From: Actinomadura geliboluensis | Lineage (GTDB): Bacteria; Actinomycetota; Actinomycetes; Streptosporangiales; Streptosporangiaceae | Assembly: GCF_005889745.1 (NCBI RefSeq) | Contig: NZ_VCKZ01000014.1 | Coordinates: 1 to 46,667 of the forward strand | Direction: 5' to 3' | DNA: 46,667 nucleotides | Shown here: piece by piece, positions 21,205 through 30,262 of the stretch | Numbering within the stretch: the first letter of the stretch is position 1 | Layout of the letters: every line of letters starts with the position of its first letter | The notes under the pieces: generated by a model | Databases searched by the model: none | Seen by the model: only the letters and a program-made list of their open reading frames with translations | What the model was told of the DNA's origin: nothing | Program-made: the position numbers and the translations under genes

Positions 21205-22268
21205 GCGGGCACCTCCAGTCGGCTGTCGTCGCCCACGATAAGCCGGTGCACGCGCAGCTCGTGGCGGGCGAGGCTGACCGCGGCCTCCCGGCCGATCAGC
21301 GAGCCCTTCACCGTGCGCAGGCCGTGCACCGAGGAGCGGTCGAGCAGGATGGAGTCCTCCACGCCCGCGTTCTCGACCAGGCAGCCGGACCCGACGGCGG
21401 TGTAGGGGCCGATGTAGCTGTTGACGATCGCGGTGCCGCCGCCGATGATCGCCGGGCCGTCGATCCGGGACGCGATCACGGTGGCGCCGGCCTCGACCAC
21501 CACCGAGGCGCCGATCTGGGTGAGCGGGTCCAGCCGGCCGCGCACGCCCGGCCGCAGCTTCTCCAGCAGCGCCCGGTTGCAGTCGAGCAGGTCGGAGACG
21601 TTCCCGGTGTCCTTCCAGTACCCGGCGCAGACGTGCCCGCGCACGTTCAAGTCGCGCTCCACCAGCCACTGCACGGCGTCGGTGATCTCCAGCTCGTTGC
21701 GCCAGCTCGGCGCGATCGCGCGGACCGCCTCGTGGATGGCCGGGGTGAAGAAGTACGCGCCGGTCACCGCGAGGTTGCTGCGCGGCTCGGACGGCTTCTC
21801 CTGGAGCCCGAGCACGCGGCCGTCCGTGGCGATCTCCGCCACGCCGTACTCGGTGGGGTCGGCGACCTTCACCAGGACGAGCTGCGCGTCCGGGGACTCG
21901 TCCCGGAACTGCGCGACCGGCGCGCCGAGCCCGTCGGCGAACACGTTGTCGCCGAGGTACATGAGGAAGTCGTCGTCGCCGAGGAAGTCCCGCGCGATCA
22001 GCACGCAGTGCGCGAGGCCGCGCGGCTCGTCCTGCGGGATGTAGGTGACCCGGACCCCGAGCGACGCGCCGTCGCCGATCGCGGCGGGGATGGCGGTGTG
22101 CCCGGCGTTGTGGATGACGCCGATCTCGGTGATGCCCGCGTCCCGCAGCGACTCCAGCCCGTGCAGCAGCACGGGCTTGTTCGCGACGGGGACGAGCTGC
22201 TTGGGGGTGCTGTGGCTGAACGGGCGGAGCCGGGACCCGGTGCCGCCCGCGAGTACGAGTGCCTTCAT
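21201..22268 (-). CDS. rfbA: Glucose-1-phosphate thymidylyltransferase (long form)
   Basis: The 355-residue enzyme makes dTDP-glucose from dTTP and glucose 1-phosphate. The nucleotidyl-transfer motif L-A-G-G-T-G-S-R-L-R-P begins at residue 6, followed by P-K-Q-L-V-P-V and the Y-L-G-D-N metal site. The C-terminal 110 residues form hexapeptide-like turns (for example I-G-A-S-V-V-V-E-A-G-A), giving the long RfbA form typical of antibiotic clusters such as StrD-like enzymes. ATG 22268 lies 17 bases after the first glycosyltransferase gene. Its stop overlaps the start of the 4,6-dehydratase gene, so the first two pathway steps are coupled. Confidence 0.95.
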
Positions 22269-22285
22269 GGTGTGCCCTTTCCTCG

Positions 22286-23512
22286 TCATGCCGGCGCCGG
22301 CGTCCGTGCGGTCTCCGGCCGGATCAGTTCCTCGATGGAGCGGACGGCCGCGGCCGGGGTCGGCTGCGCGTGGATCTCCGCGCGCAGCCCGGCGGCGGCG
22401 GTCCGCGCGGCCTCGCCGGACAGCAGTGCGGCGACCGCCGCCCGGACGTTCTCGACGGCCGCCGGGCCCGCGGTCAGGTCGGCCGCGGGCAGGAGGGTCC
22501 CGGCCCCAGTGGCGGCGAGACTGTCGGCGTTCAGCACCTGGTCGGGGTGCTGCGGGGCGATCGCCTGCGGGACGCCCAGCGCGGCGGCGGTGAGCATCGC
22601 GCCGGCGCCGCCCTGGTGGACGATCGCGTCGCAGGTCCCGAGGAACAGGTGCAGCGGGACCTGCTCGACCACGCGCACGCCGTCCGGGACGTCCCGCAGC
22701 AGGCGCCGGTCGGCCGCGCTGAGCGCCGCGACGACCTCGACGTCGAGGGAGGCCAGGGCGCGTAGGACGCTCGGCACCAGGAAGCCGTCCTCGCCGTGCA
22801 GCGTCGTCGTGGTGGTGCCCCACGTGACGCACACCCGGGGACGGTCGGCTGAGGTGCGCAGCCAGTCGGGCGCGACGCCGGGGCCGTTGTAGGGGACGTA
22901 CCGGAGCGGCAGCCGGTTCGGCATGCCCGGGACCTGCACCGATTCGGGGCAGGGGTCGAGGTGGCGCAGCGCGAAGTCCGCGCGCGGCTCCACCCCGTAC
23001 CGGTCGTAGATGTCCAGCAGCCGCGGCGGCCACCCGGCCCGCGGGTCGCCGTCGACCGGCGCGCCGCTGCCGGGGTATCCGAGGTGCCGGGTGAGGTCGG
23101 GGCCGAACAGGTGGCGCAGCAGCGGGACGTCCAGCCGCCCGGCCACCACCGGCGCCATCGAGGCCAGCGGGTCGGCCACCACCAGGTCGGGCCGCCACGC
23201 CTCGGCGAAGGCGACCAGGTCGGCGGCCAGCGCCCCGGCGGCGCGGGCGAACTCGTCGAGCCGCGCCTCGTTGCGCCGGGCGGCCTCGGCGGCGGGCAGC
23301 GTCCCGAGCCGGACGCCGCGCGCGTTGGCGGCGACCGAGTCGAAGCCGCCGCCCGCCGGGACGGCGATCATGCCGGACCGGGCGACGGCGTCGAGGACGG
23401 GCGCCTCGCCCGCCACCCGCACCTCGTGCCCGGCGGCCCGGAACGCCCAGGCCGTCTGCACCTGGTGGAAGTAGTGGGTCGGTACCGATAACGGGATGAA
23501 CAGCACCCGCAT
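22286..23512 (-). CDS. Glycosyltransferase 1 (GT1/UGT-like, antibiotic type)
   Basis: The 408-residue inverting GT-B enzyme is of the EryCIII/DesVII-like antibiotic family. The N-terminus has the T-H-Y-F-H-Q-V motif with the presumed base His near residue 12, and the C-terminal nucleotide-sugar site has H-Q-G-G-A-G. AAGGAGG precedes the ATG. It is the last of four consecutive homologous glycosyltransferase genes and is closest to copy 2 (23.5-24.7 kb), sharing the G-P-D-L-T-R-(H/R)-L-G-(Y/F)-P-G block and the V-P-Y-N-G-P-G motif. No DesVIII/EryCII-like P450 helper is encoded in the window; the P450 at 33.8 kb retains its heme cysteine. Donor and acceptor cannot be assigned by eye. Confidence 0.9.
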   Translation of the reverse strand: MRVLFIPLSVPTHYFHQVQTAWAFRAAGHEVRVAGEAPVLDAVARSGMIAVPAGGGFDSVAANARGVRLGTLPAAEAARRNEARLDEFARAAGALAADLVAFAEAWRPDLVVADPLASMAPVVAGRLDVPLLRHLFGPDLTRHLGYPGSGAPVDGDPRAGWPPRLLDIYDRYGVEPRADFALRHLDPCPESVQVPGMPNRLPLRYVPYNGPGVAPDWLRTSADRPRVCVTWGTTTTTLHGEDGFLVPSVLRALASLDVEVVAALSAADRRLLRDVPDGVRVVEQVPLHLFLGTCDAIVHQGGAGAMLTAAALGVPQAIAPQHPDQVLNADSLAATGAGTLLPAADLTAGPAAVENVRAAVAALLSGEAARTAAAGLRAEIHAQPTPAAAVRSIEELIRPETARTPAPA

Positions 23513-23526
23513 GGTTCTGCCTCCTT

Positions 23527-24741
23527 TCAGTACGGCCGTTCCGGCGGGTCCTCCACCAGCCGTTCGAGCCGCGCCGCGACCTGCGCGGGGGACGGCTGGG
23601 ACCGGACGTCGACGCGCAGGGCGGCGGCACGCGCGCGCGTCTCGTCCTCGAACAGCACGGCCGCCATTGCCGCCTTGACCTCCTCGGGCTCGGCGGCGCG
23701 GGGCGGCAGCGCGATGCCGACGCCCGCGCCGGCGATCTGCTCGGCGTTGAGCGCCTGGTCGGTGCTCTGCGCCGACACGACCTGCGGGACGCCGAGCGCG
23801 GCGGCGGTGAGCATGGCCCCGCCGCCGCCGTGGTGGAAGATCGCGTCGCAGGTCGGCAGCAGCAGGTGCAGCGGGAGCTGCTCGGCCACCCGCACGCCGG
23901 GCGGCGGCTCGCCGAGCCGCGCCCGGTCGGTGGCGCTGAGCGCGGCGACGACCTCCACGTCCAGCGCGGCCAGCGCGGCGAGGATGCCCGGCGCCTCGAA
24001 GCCGGCCTCGCCGCGCAGCGACGCGTTGACCGTCCCCCAGGTCAGGCACACCCGGGGGCGCCCGCGCGGGCGGCGCAGCCACGCGGGCTCCTCGCCGGGG
24101 CCGTTGTAGGGCACGTACCGCATCGGGAGCCGGTTCGGCACGCCGGGGAGTTGCAGCGCGCCGGGGCAGGAGTCGACGGTGCGGACGGCGAAGTCGGCGC
24201 GCGGCTCGACGCCGTGGGCGTCGAACAGCCGGACCAGCGGGGCGGGCCACGCCTCGCGGACGTCGCCGTCGACCGGGGCGCCGCCGCCGGGGAAGCCGAG
24301 TCGCCGCGTGAGGTCGGGCCCGAACAGGTTCCGCACCAGCGGGACGCCCAGCGGCTCGCTCACCAGCGGCGCGAAGGTCGCCATCGGGTCGGCCACCACC
24401 AGGTCGGGCCGCCACCGCCGGGCGAACCCGGCGAGGTCGCCGGTCAGCTCCGCGACGGCCCGGGCGTAGCGCTCCAGGCCCTCCCGGTTGCGGCGGCGGA
24501 ACTCGCCGGGCGCCATCCGCTCCACCGGCTGGTCCCGGGTCACGGCGGACATCTCGCTGATCAGGTCGTAGTCGCCGCCCACCGGGACGGCGGTCAGGCC
24601 CGACCGCAGGACCGCGTCGGCGACCTGCGGCTGCCCGGTGGCGATCCGGACCTCGTGCCCGGCCGCCCGCAGCGCCCAGGCCAGCGGCACCTGGTGCAGG
24701 TAGTGGCTCGCCATCAGGAAGGGGACGAACAGGACGCGCAT
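23527..24741 (-). CDS. Glycosyltransferase 2 (GT1/UGT-like, antibiotic type)
   Basis: The 404-residue GT-B glycosyltransferase has S-H-Y-L-H-Q-V at the N-terminus and H-H-G-G-G-G at the donor site, where family members usually have H-H-G-G-A-G. It shares long blocks with copy 1, consistent with a tandem duplication between these two genes. Its stop lies 14 bases before the copy 1 start, within reach of that gene's ribosome site. Like its neighbours it should act on a dTDP-activated deoxysugar; which sugar is unknown. Confidence 0.9.
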   Translation of the reverse strand: MRVLFVPFLMASHYLHQVPLAWALRAAGHEVRIATGQPQVADAVLRSGLTAVPVGGDYDLISEMSAVTRDQPVERMAPGEFRRRNREGLERYARAVAELTGDLAGFARRWRPDLVVADPMATFAPLVSEPLGVPLVRNLFGPDLTRRLGFPGGGAPVDGDVREAWPAPLVRLFDAHGVEPRADFAVRTVDSCPGALQLPGVPNRLPMRYVPYNGPGEEPAWLRRPRGRPRVCLTWGTVNASLRGEAGFEAPGILAALAALDVEVVAALSATDRARLGEPPPGVRVAEQLPLHLLLPTCDAIFHHGGGGAMLTAAALGVPQVVSAQSTDQALNAEQIAGAGVGIALPPRAAEPEEVKAAMAAVLFEDETRARAAALRVDVRSQPSPAQVAARLERLVEDPPERPY

Positions 24742-24753
24742 GGTCGCCTCCCG

Positions 24754-25944
24754 TCAGCCGGCGAGCTCGTCGAGGGACGCCGCGACCTCGGCGGGCGAGG
24801 GCTGCTCGTGGATCTCCGCGCGCAGCTTGTCCGCCGCCGCGCGCGGGCCGTCCGAACCGAGCAGCGCGGACAGCGCGGTCACGGCGTCGGCGGCGGTGCA
24901 GGTCTCCGGCAGCAGCGCCGCCGCGCCCGCGCCGGCGAGCGCGCGCGCCATCGGGTAGTCCTCCGGCTCGGGATGCAGCAGCTGCGGCACGCCTGCGTAC
25001 AGCGAGGCCAGGACGGTGCCGGCGCCGCCGTGGTGCAGGATCGCGGAGCAGGTCGGCAGCAGCAGGTGCAGCGGCAGCTGCGCCACCACCCGCACTCCGG
25101 CGGGCGGCTCGCCGAGCAGTTCGCGGTCCCTTTCCCGCACGGTGACGACGACCTCGGCGTCCAGTTCGGCGAGCGCGTCGAGCAGGTCCCGGTCGAGCAG
25201 GCCGCCGCCGTCCCGGACGCCGGTCACGACCGTGCCCGTCGTCACCGCGATCCGCCGCCGGTCCGCCGGGCGGCGCAGCCACTCGGGGACGGTGCCGGCG
25301 CCGTTGTACGGCACCGCGCGCACCGGGATCCGGTCGGTCACCTCGGGCGCCTGGAGGCTGCCCGGAAACGGGTCCACGTGGTGCGCCGCGTAGCGGGCCC
25401 GCGGCTCGACGCCGTGCCGCTCGAACAGCTCCCGCAGGTGCGGCGGCCAGATCTCCGGCGGCACCCCGGCGCCGGGCGCGCCGAACCCCCACAGGTGGTG
25501 CAGCAGCGGCGCGCCCACCGGCTCGGACGCCAGCGGCGCCGCCAGCGCGAGCGGGTCGGACACCACAAGGTCGGGCCGCCACCAGGCGGCGAACGCGGCC
25601 AGGTCGTCCGCCACGTCCCGCGCGGTGTCGATGAGCACGCCGAACCGCTCGATGTTCACCCAGGTCAGGTCGTCCGGCGAGAGGCCGGTCTCCTCCCCGG
25701 CGTCGATGCCGCGCGGCATGCGGCCGATCCGCTCCTCGATCCGGCGCTGGGACGCGGTCGCGTTGGCGGCGAAGTCGTACCCGCCGCCGACCGGGACCGC
25801 GATCATGCCGGAGCCGGTGACGGCGTCCGCGGTGGCCGGCTGGACGGCGACCCGGACCTCGTGCCCGGCCGCGCGGAACGCCCAGGCGAGCGGGACCATG
25901 TGGAAGTAGTGGGTGGGGGCGAGCGGGGTGAACAGGACGCGCAT
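24754..25944 (-). CDS. Glycosyltransferase 3 (GT1/UGT-like, antibiotic type)
   Basis: The 396-residue GT-B enzyme has N-terminal T-H-Y-F-H-M-V and a C-terminal donor-site motif H-H-G-G-A-G. It is somewhat more diverged from the other three, with a different acceptor-side segment after the P-D-L-V-V-S-D-P-L motif (about residues 115-190), which suggests a different acceptor. The gene is 12 bases upstream of copy 2 and 23 bases downstream of copy 4, in the same operon. The ATG at 25944 is supported by alignment with the M-R-V-L-F starts of its sisters. Confidence 0.9.
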   Translation of the reverse strand: MRVLFTPLAPTHYFHMVPLAWAFRAAGHEVRVAVQPATADAVTGSGMIAVPVGGGYDFAANATASQRRIEERIGRMPRGIDAGEETGLSPDDLTWVNIERFGVLIDTARDVADDLAAFAAWWRPDLVVSDPLALAAPLASEPVGAPLLHHLWGFGAPGAGVPPEIWPPHLRELFERHGVEPRARYAAHHVDPFPGSLQAPEVTDRIPVRAVPYNGAGTVPEWLRRPADRRRIAVTTGTVVTGVRDGGGLLDRDLLDALAELDAEVVVTVRERDRELLGEPPAGVRVVAQLPLHLLLPTCSAILHHGGAGTVLASLYAGVPQLLHPEPEDYPMARALAGAGAAALLPETCTAADAVTALSALLGSDGPRAAADKLRAEIHEQPSPAEVAASLDELAG

Positions 25945-25967
25945 GGTGTCTCTCGCTTCCGGTGGGG

Positions 25968-27194
25968 TCAGCAGATCGGTTCCCGCAGGGCCGCGACGAC
26001 CTCGGCGGGCGAGGGCAGCGCGCGGATCTCGGCGCGCAGCCGGTCCGCGGCGGCGCGGTGCCCGTCCGCCGCCAGGACGGACGCGGCGGCGGCGGCGATG
26101 TCGTCGACTCCGGCGCGGTCCGCGCGCAGCGCGACGCCCGCCCCGGTGCCCGCCATCCGCTCCGCCTCGAAGGTGTTGTCGGGCACCTGGGTCACGGCGA
26201 CCTGCGGGACCGCGTGCCAGGCGGCGGTCATCACGTTGCCCGCCCCGCCGTGGTGGACGATCGCGGCGCAGCCGGGCAGCAGCAGGTCGAGCGGCATGTC
26301 GGTGACCACGCGGGCGTTGCCCGGCAGGTCGCCGAGCCGGCCGCCCGCGCCGCTGCGCACCGCGATGAGGATCTCCACGTCGAACCCGTCCAGCGCGGAA
26401 AGGATGCGCTGGACGAGGGTCTGTGTCGAGCCCGGGACCGTCTTCTCGCTGAGCGTGCCGAGTGTGACGCACACCCGCCTCCGCTCGGGCGGCCTGGTCA
26501 GCCAGCCGGGCAGGACGCCGCTGTCGTTGTAGGGGACGTAGCGCATCGGGACGCGGCGCGGGATGCCGGGCACCTGCATGCTGTCCGGGCACGGGTCGAC
26601 CGTCCGGGCCGTGTAGTCCTCGCGGATCTCGACCCCGAACCGGTCGAACAGTGAGCGCACCACGTCCGGCCAGTCCGCCACGGGCATGTTGCGGCCGGGA
26701 TAGGGGACCTGCGATCCGGTCCACGGCCCGTACAGGCAGCGGACGAGCGGCGCCCCGACGGTCTCGGCGACCAGCGGCGCGGTGAGCGCGGCGTGGTCGG
26801 CGACGACCAGGTCGGGCGTCCAGTGCCGGGCGAGGTCGAGCAGTTCGGCGGCCATGGCCTCGGCCGCCCGCACGTGCGGCAGGTACCGTGCCTCGTCCAC
26901 CTCGCGCAGCACCTCGGGCGGCAGCGTCGCGGCGACCCGCCGGGCCTCCTCGATGCTCGCCGGAAGGCGGCCCAGGTGCCGGCGCACCACCTCCATCAGG
27001 TCGGTGGCGTGGCCGCCGAAGTCGTAGGAGCCGCCGACCTCGACGGCGACCATCCCCGACCGCGCCACCACCCCGGCGACGGACGGCTGGGCGGCCACCC
27101 GCACGTCGTGCCCGGCCGCGCGGAACGCCCACGCCAGCACCACCTGCGGGAAGTAGTGGGTGGCCCCGGCCAGCGGGACGAACAGGACGCGCAT
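25968..27194 (-). CDS. Glycosyltransferase 4 (GT1/UGT-like, antibiotic type)
   Basis: The 408-residue member of the same family has T-H-Y-F-P-Q-V at the N-terminus (Pro where copies 1-3 have His, although the first His of the motif is kept) and H-H-G-G-A-G at the donor site. It is the first glycosyltransferase gene transcribed in the operon and lies 10 bases after the divergent-region reductase gene. Four glycosyltransferases imply up to four sugar transfers, or fewer if one acts iteratively or is inactive. Specificity cannot be assigned from sequence alone. Confidence 0.9.
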   Translation of the reverse strand: MRVLFVPLAGATHYFPQVVLAWAFRAAGHDVRVAAQPSVAGVVARSGMVAVEVGGSYDFGGHATDLMEVVRRHLGRLPASIEEARRVAATLPPEVLREVDEARYLPHVRAAEAMAAELLDLARHWTPDLVVADHAALTAPLVAETVGAPLVRCLYGPWTGSQVPYPGRNMPVADWPDVVRSLFDRFGVEIREDYTARTVDPCPDSMQVPGIPRRVPMRYVPYNDSGVLPGWLTRPPERRRVCVTLGTLSEKTVPGSTQTLVQRILSALDGFDVEILIAVRSGAGGRLGDLPGNARVVTDMPLDLLLPGCAAIVHHGGAGNVMTAAWHAVPQVAVTQVPDNTFEAERMAGTGAGVALRADRAGVDDIAAAAASVLAADGHRAAADRLRAEIRALPSPAEVVAALREPIC

Positions 27195-27204
27195 GGTGGA
27201 CCTC

Positions 27205-28020
27205 TCAAGCCGGGGGACGGGTGGCGGCGAGGCCCTCGACGGGCCCCGGGGGCGGCGGCGCGGCGGCCCGCAGGAGGGTGCCGATGTGCCGGTCGATGAC
27301 GGCGCGGTGGTAGTCGGGCCCGAAGCCCATGCGTCCCGCGGCGGGGACCAGCCGCAGCAGCTTGGCGGTGCTGACCGCCTGCACCGACGCCGCGTCCACC
27401 CAGCGCCGGCGGGCCGGGGCGGCCGCCTCGCGGTGCCGCAGGTGGTGCTCCAGGCGGTCGACGATGTCCTCGATGGCGGCGGCGTGCCCGGAGGCGACGT
27501 TGACGGTCTCCCCGGCGACGCCCGCGCGCAGCAGCGCGTCGATGATCGCCACGGCGTCCGCGATGTCGATGAGGTCGCGGCGGGAGCCGCGGTACACCGT
27601 GACCTCGCCCGCGCGGAGCGCGCCGAGCAGCCCGATCAGCAGCTGCCCGGTCTGGTGCGGGCCGACGGCGTGCGCCATCCGCAGGACGAGGTGCCGCACG
27701 CCCGACTCCCGCACCGCGTCCTCCAGCCCGAGCTTGTGCCGGCCGAACGGCTCGGGGGCGGGCGGCACGGCGTCCTCCCGCCCCGGTACGCCGTCGCCGC
27801 CGTAGAGGCTCGCCGAGGCGGTGGAGAGGAAGACCAGCGTCCGGCCCCGCCGCGCGCAGTCCGCCAGGGTCCGGTGCACCAGCCGGGCTTCGCGGCGGTA
27901 CTCCGCCTCCGCCGCCGTCCTGGTCCGGGCCACGCCGGCGGCCAGCACGGTCACTCCGGGGTGCGCCGACGCGATCGGCTGCAGGTTCCGCGCGAAAAAG
28001 CCGCGCCCGATGATCTCCAT
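27205..28020 (-). CDS. NAD(P)-dependent sugar reductase/epimerase-like protein (probable NDP-hexose 4-ketoreductase)
   Basis: The 271-residue extended-SDR protein has an N-terminal nucleotide-binding G-R-G-F-F-A (5-10) and the strand L-V-F-L-S-T-A-S (62-69). The usual Tyr-x3-Lys pair reads F-G-R-H-K, with Phe92 replacing Tyr and Lys96 kept. It is shorter than typical 4-ketoreductases. In deoxysugar clusters proteins at this position usually reduce the C-4 ketone before glycosyl transfer, and this one begins the operon holding four glycosyltransferases. Loss of the tyrosine means the assigned activity should be treated with care; Tyr73 in L-Y-G-G might serve instead. The ATG is weakly supported by a purine-rich GGAAACGAG upstream. 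Confidence 0.7.
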   Translation of the reverse strand: MEIIGRGFFARNLQPIASAHPGVTVLAAGVARTRTAAEAEYRREARLVHRTLADCARRGRTLVFLSTASASLYGGDGVPGREDAVPPAPEPFGRHKLGLEDAVRESGVRHLVLRMAHAVGPHQTGQLLIGLLGALRAGEVTVYRGSRRDLIDIADAVAIIDALLRAGVAGETVNVASGHAAAIEDIVDRLEHHLRHREAAAPARRRWVDAASVQAVSTAKLLRLVPAAGRMGFGPDYHRAVIDRHIGTLLRAAAPPPPGPVEGLAATRPPA

Positions 28021-28209
28021 GGGCCTGGGGAGCTCGTTTCCGGTTCGGCGCTCTGGACGGGGCAGAGCCTGGCGAGCCGTACTGAAGGCCGCTTAAAGCG
28101 CCCCGCCGAACTGCGGCTTTAGGAGCGCGCAGCCGGCAGCAAACCGGCGCCGCTTACGGTTCCGGCACGCCGAACAAGCGGCGGCCGAAGACACTGGAGA
28201 GGTCCGGAG
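28021..28209. promoter_or_regulatory. Divergent intergenic region between the two sugar operons
   Basis: These 189 bp must hold promoters for both the glycosyltransferase operon (leftward) and the C-methyltransferase operon (rightward). GCTTAAAGCG (28091-28100), GGCTTTAGG (28115-28123) and GCTTACGGT (28152-28160) are related AT-rich islands in an otherwise GC-rich stretch. TACGGT (28155-28160) could be a rightward -10 box. No clear -35 is visible. Confidence 0.35.
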
Positions 28210-29493
28210 ATGAGTGCGAGCGACAGTGCGCGGCGGGTCACCGAGTGCCGGGTGTGCGGAGGGTCCGACTGGCAGGAGGTCGTCTCCTTCGGCCCGGTGC
28301 CCCTGGCCAACGGCTACCTCGACCCGGCGGACTCCTACGACGGCGAGCCGCGGTTCCCGCTCGACGTGATCTCCTGCCGGTCGTGCCGGCTGATGACGCT
28401 GACGCACGTCGTGGACCCGGAGGTGCTGTACCGCGACTACTCCTACGTCACGTCCACGTCCGACACGATGGGGCGGCACATGCGGTTCGTCGCCGAGCTG
28501 TGCCGGGAGCGCTGGGAGATGCCCGCCGGCTCGTTCGTGGTGGAGGTCGGCAGCAACACCGGCGACCAGCTCATGATCTTCCAGGACGCCGGGATGCGGA
28601 CGCTCGGCGTGGACCCGGCGCGCAGCCTCGCCGAGGTCGCCGCCGGGCGCGGCGTCGAGACGCTGCCGGAGTTCTTCTCCGCGGACACCGCCGCGGACAT
28701 CGCCGACCGGTACGGCGAGGCGCGGCTGATCCTCGGCCGGCACGTGTTCGCGCACATCGACGACGTGGCGGGCATCGCGGCCGGGGTGCGGCGGCTGCTG
28801 GAGCCGGCGGGCGTGTTCGCCATCGAGGTGCCGTACGCGCTCGACATGCTGGAGCGCACCGAGTTCGACACCATCTACCACGAGCACCTCTCGTACTACG
28901 CGGTCGGGACGCTGGCGACGCTGTTCGAGCGGCACGGCCTGCGCGTGATCGACATCGAGCGGATCTCGGTGCACGGCGGCTCGATCCTGGTGTTCGCCGG
29001 CCACGCCGACGGCCCGTGGCAGCCGCGTCCCGCGGTCAAGGAGCTGATCGCGCTGGAGGAGCGGCAGGGGCTGTACGACGACGCCGCCTACCGCGCCTTC
29101 GCCGCTCGGACCGAGGGCGTCGTGGAGTCGCTGACCGCGCTGGTGCGGGGGCTGCGGCTCGGCGGCGGCCGGATCGCCGGGTACGGGGCGCCCGCCAAGG
29201 GCAACACGCTGCTCTCGGTCTGCGGGCTCGGCCCCGGCGACCTGGAGTACTGCATCGACACCACGGACCTGAAGCAGGGCAAGGTGCTGCCCGGCAGCCA
29301 CATCCCGGTGCGTCCGCCGGAGTACGCCGAGGAGCACCCGCCGACCCACTTCCTCCTGCTGGCCTGGAACTACGCCGAGGAGATCCTCCACAAGGAGCGG
29401 GCCTTCCTGGAGAAGGGCGGCAAGTTCATCGTGATGCACCCGGTGCCGTCGATCGTCTCCGCGGACTCGCTGCCCGCGGCCGCCCGCACGTGA
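28210..29493 (+). CDS. NDP-hexose C-3 methyltransferase (TylCIII/TcaB9/KijD1 family)
   Basis: The 427-residue SAM-dependent sugar C-methyltransferase has an N-terminal zinc domain with Cys13, Cys16, Cys56 and Cys59 and a SAM site V-E-V-G-S-N-T-G-D (111-119). The H-E-H-L-S-Y-Y motif with the presumed catalytic residues follows, and a C-terminal domain carries G-Y-G-A-P-A-K-G-N. This is the length and order of TylCIII and TcaB9, which methylate C-3 of a 2-deoxy-4-keto sugar to give branched sugars. The 2,3-dehydratase and 3-ketoreductase needed to make such a substrate are encoded at the left end of the window. The stop overlaps the GTG start of the SDR gene (GTGA). Confidence 0.9.
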   Translation: MSASDSARRVTECRVCGGSDWQEVVSFGPVPLANGYLDPADSYDGEPRFPLDVISCRSCRLMTLTHVVDPEVLYRDYSYVTSTSDTMGRHMRFVAELCRERWEMPAGSFVVEVGSNTGDQLMIFQDAGMRTLGVDPARSLAEVAAGRGVETLPEFFSADTAADIADRYGEARLILGRHVFAHIDDVAGIAAGVRRLLEPAGVFAIEVPYALDMLERTEFDTIYHEHLSYYAVGTLATLFERHGLRVIDIERISVHGGSILVFAGHADGPWQPRPAVKELIALEERQGLYDDAAYRAFAARTEGVVESLTALVRGLRLGGGRIAGYGAPAKGNTLLSVCGLGPGDLEYCIDTTDLKQGKVLPGSHIPVRPPEYAEEHPPTHFLLLAWNYAEEILHKERAFLEKGGKFIVMHPVPSIVSADSLPAAART

Positions 29494-30248
29494 GCCGGGC
29501 CCTGCCGGGGGAGGCGCTGGCGGGACGGACGGTCGTGGTGACCGGCGGCGGTACCGGCATCGGCCGGGCCGCCGCCCGGATGTTCGCCGCCGAGGGCGCC
29601 GACGTCCTGGTGGTGGGCCGCACCGAGGCGCGGTTGAAGGAGACCGCCGCGGGCCGGACGGGGATCCGGGTGCTGGCCGCCGACGTCGCCGCGCCGGACG
29701 CGCCCGCCGCGATCGTCGCGGCGGCGGTGCGCGACTCCGGCCGCCTCGACGTGCTGGTGAACAACGCGGCGATCACCCGGCCCGCCCCGCTCGGCGAGAT
29801 CGACCGCGGCCTCGCCGAGGCGCAGCTCGCCACCAACCTGCTCGGCCCGCTGATGCTGACGCAGCGGGCCGTCCCGCACATGCCGCGCGGCGGCGCGGTC
29901 GTCAACGTCACCTCCAACCCGCCGATGCGCGGCTGGCCGGCCAACTCCGTCTACGGCGCGACCAAGGTCGCGCTGGACTTCCTCACCCACACCTGGGCGC
30001 GCGAGCTCGCCGCCGCGGGGATCAGGGTGGCGTCGGTGGCGCCGGGCCCGACCGACACGCCCGTGCTGCTGCACGCGGGCTTCTCCGAGGAGCAGATCGA
30101 GCGGCGGCGGAGCGGCAACACCATCCCGCTCGGGCGGCTCGGCACCCCGGAGGAGATCGCCTGGTGGATCGTCAACGCCGCCCGCCCGGAGGCCGCCTTC
30201 CTCACCGGGGCCGTGATCCGGGTGGACGGCGGCACGAGCATCTGCTGA
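29490..30248 (+). CDS. Classical short-chain dehydrogenase/reductase (probable deoxysugar ketoreductase)
   Basis: The 252-residue SDR has T-G-G-G-T-G-I-G (nucleotide binding), N-N-A-A-I, a Ser thirteen residues before the catalytic Tyr in V-Y-G-A-T-K, and a C-terminal V-D-G-G-T. All classical residues are intact. Start GTG 29490 overlaps the methyltransferase stop, so the two are co-translated. Context suggests reduction of a keto group on the C-methylated sugar, possibly covering the step that the Phe-substituted reductase at 27.2-28.0 kb cannot do. A role on the polyketide cannot be excluded, since classical SDRs are less typical of sugar pathways than extended ones. Confidence 0.8.
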   Translation: MSRALPGEALAGRTVVVTGGGTGIGRAAARMFAAEGADVLVVGRTEARLKETAAGRTGIRVLAADVAAPDAPAAIVAAAVRDSGRLDVLVNNAAITRPAPLGEIDRGLAEAQLATNLLGPLMLTQRAVPHMPRGGAVVNVTSNPPMRGWPANSVYGATKVALDFLTHTWARELAAAGIRVASVAPGPTDTPVLLHAGFSEEQIERRRSGNTIPLGRLGTPEEIAWWIVNAARPEAAFLTGAVIRVDGGTSIC

Positions 30249-30262
30249 CCCGCCGCGTACGA

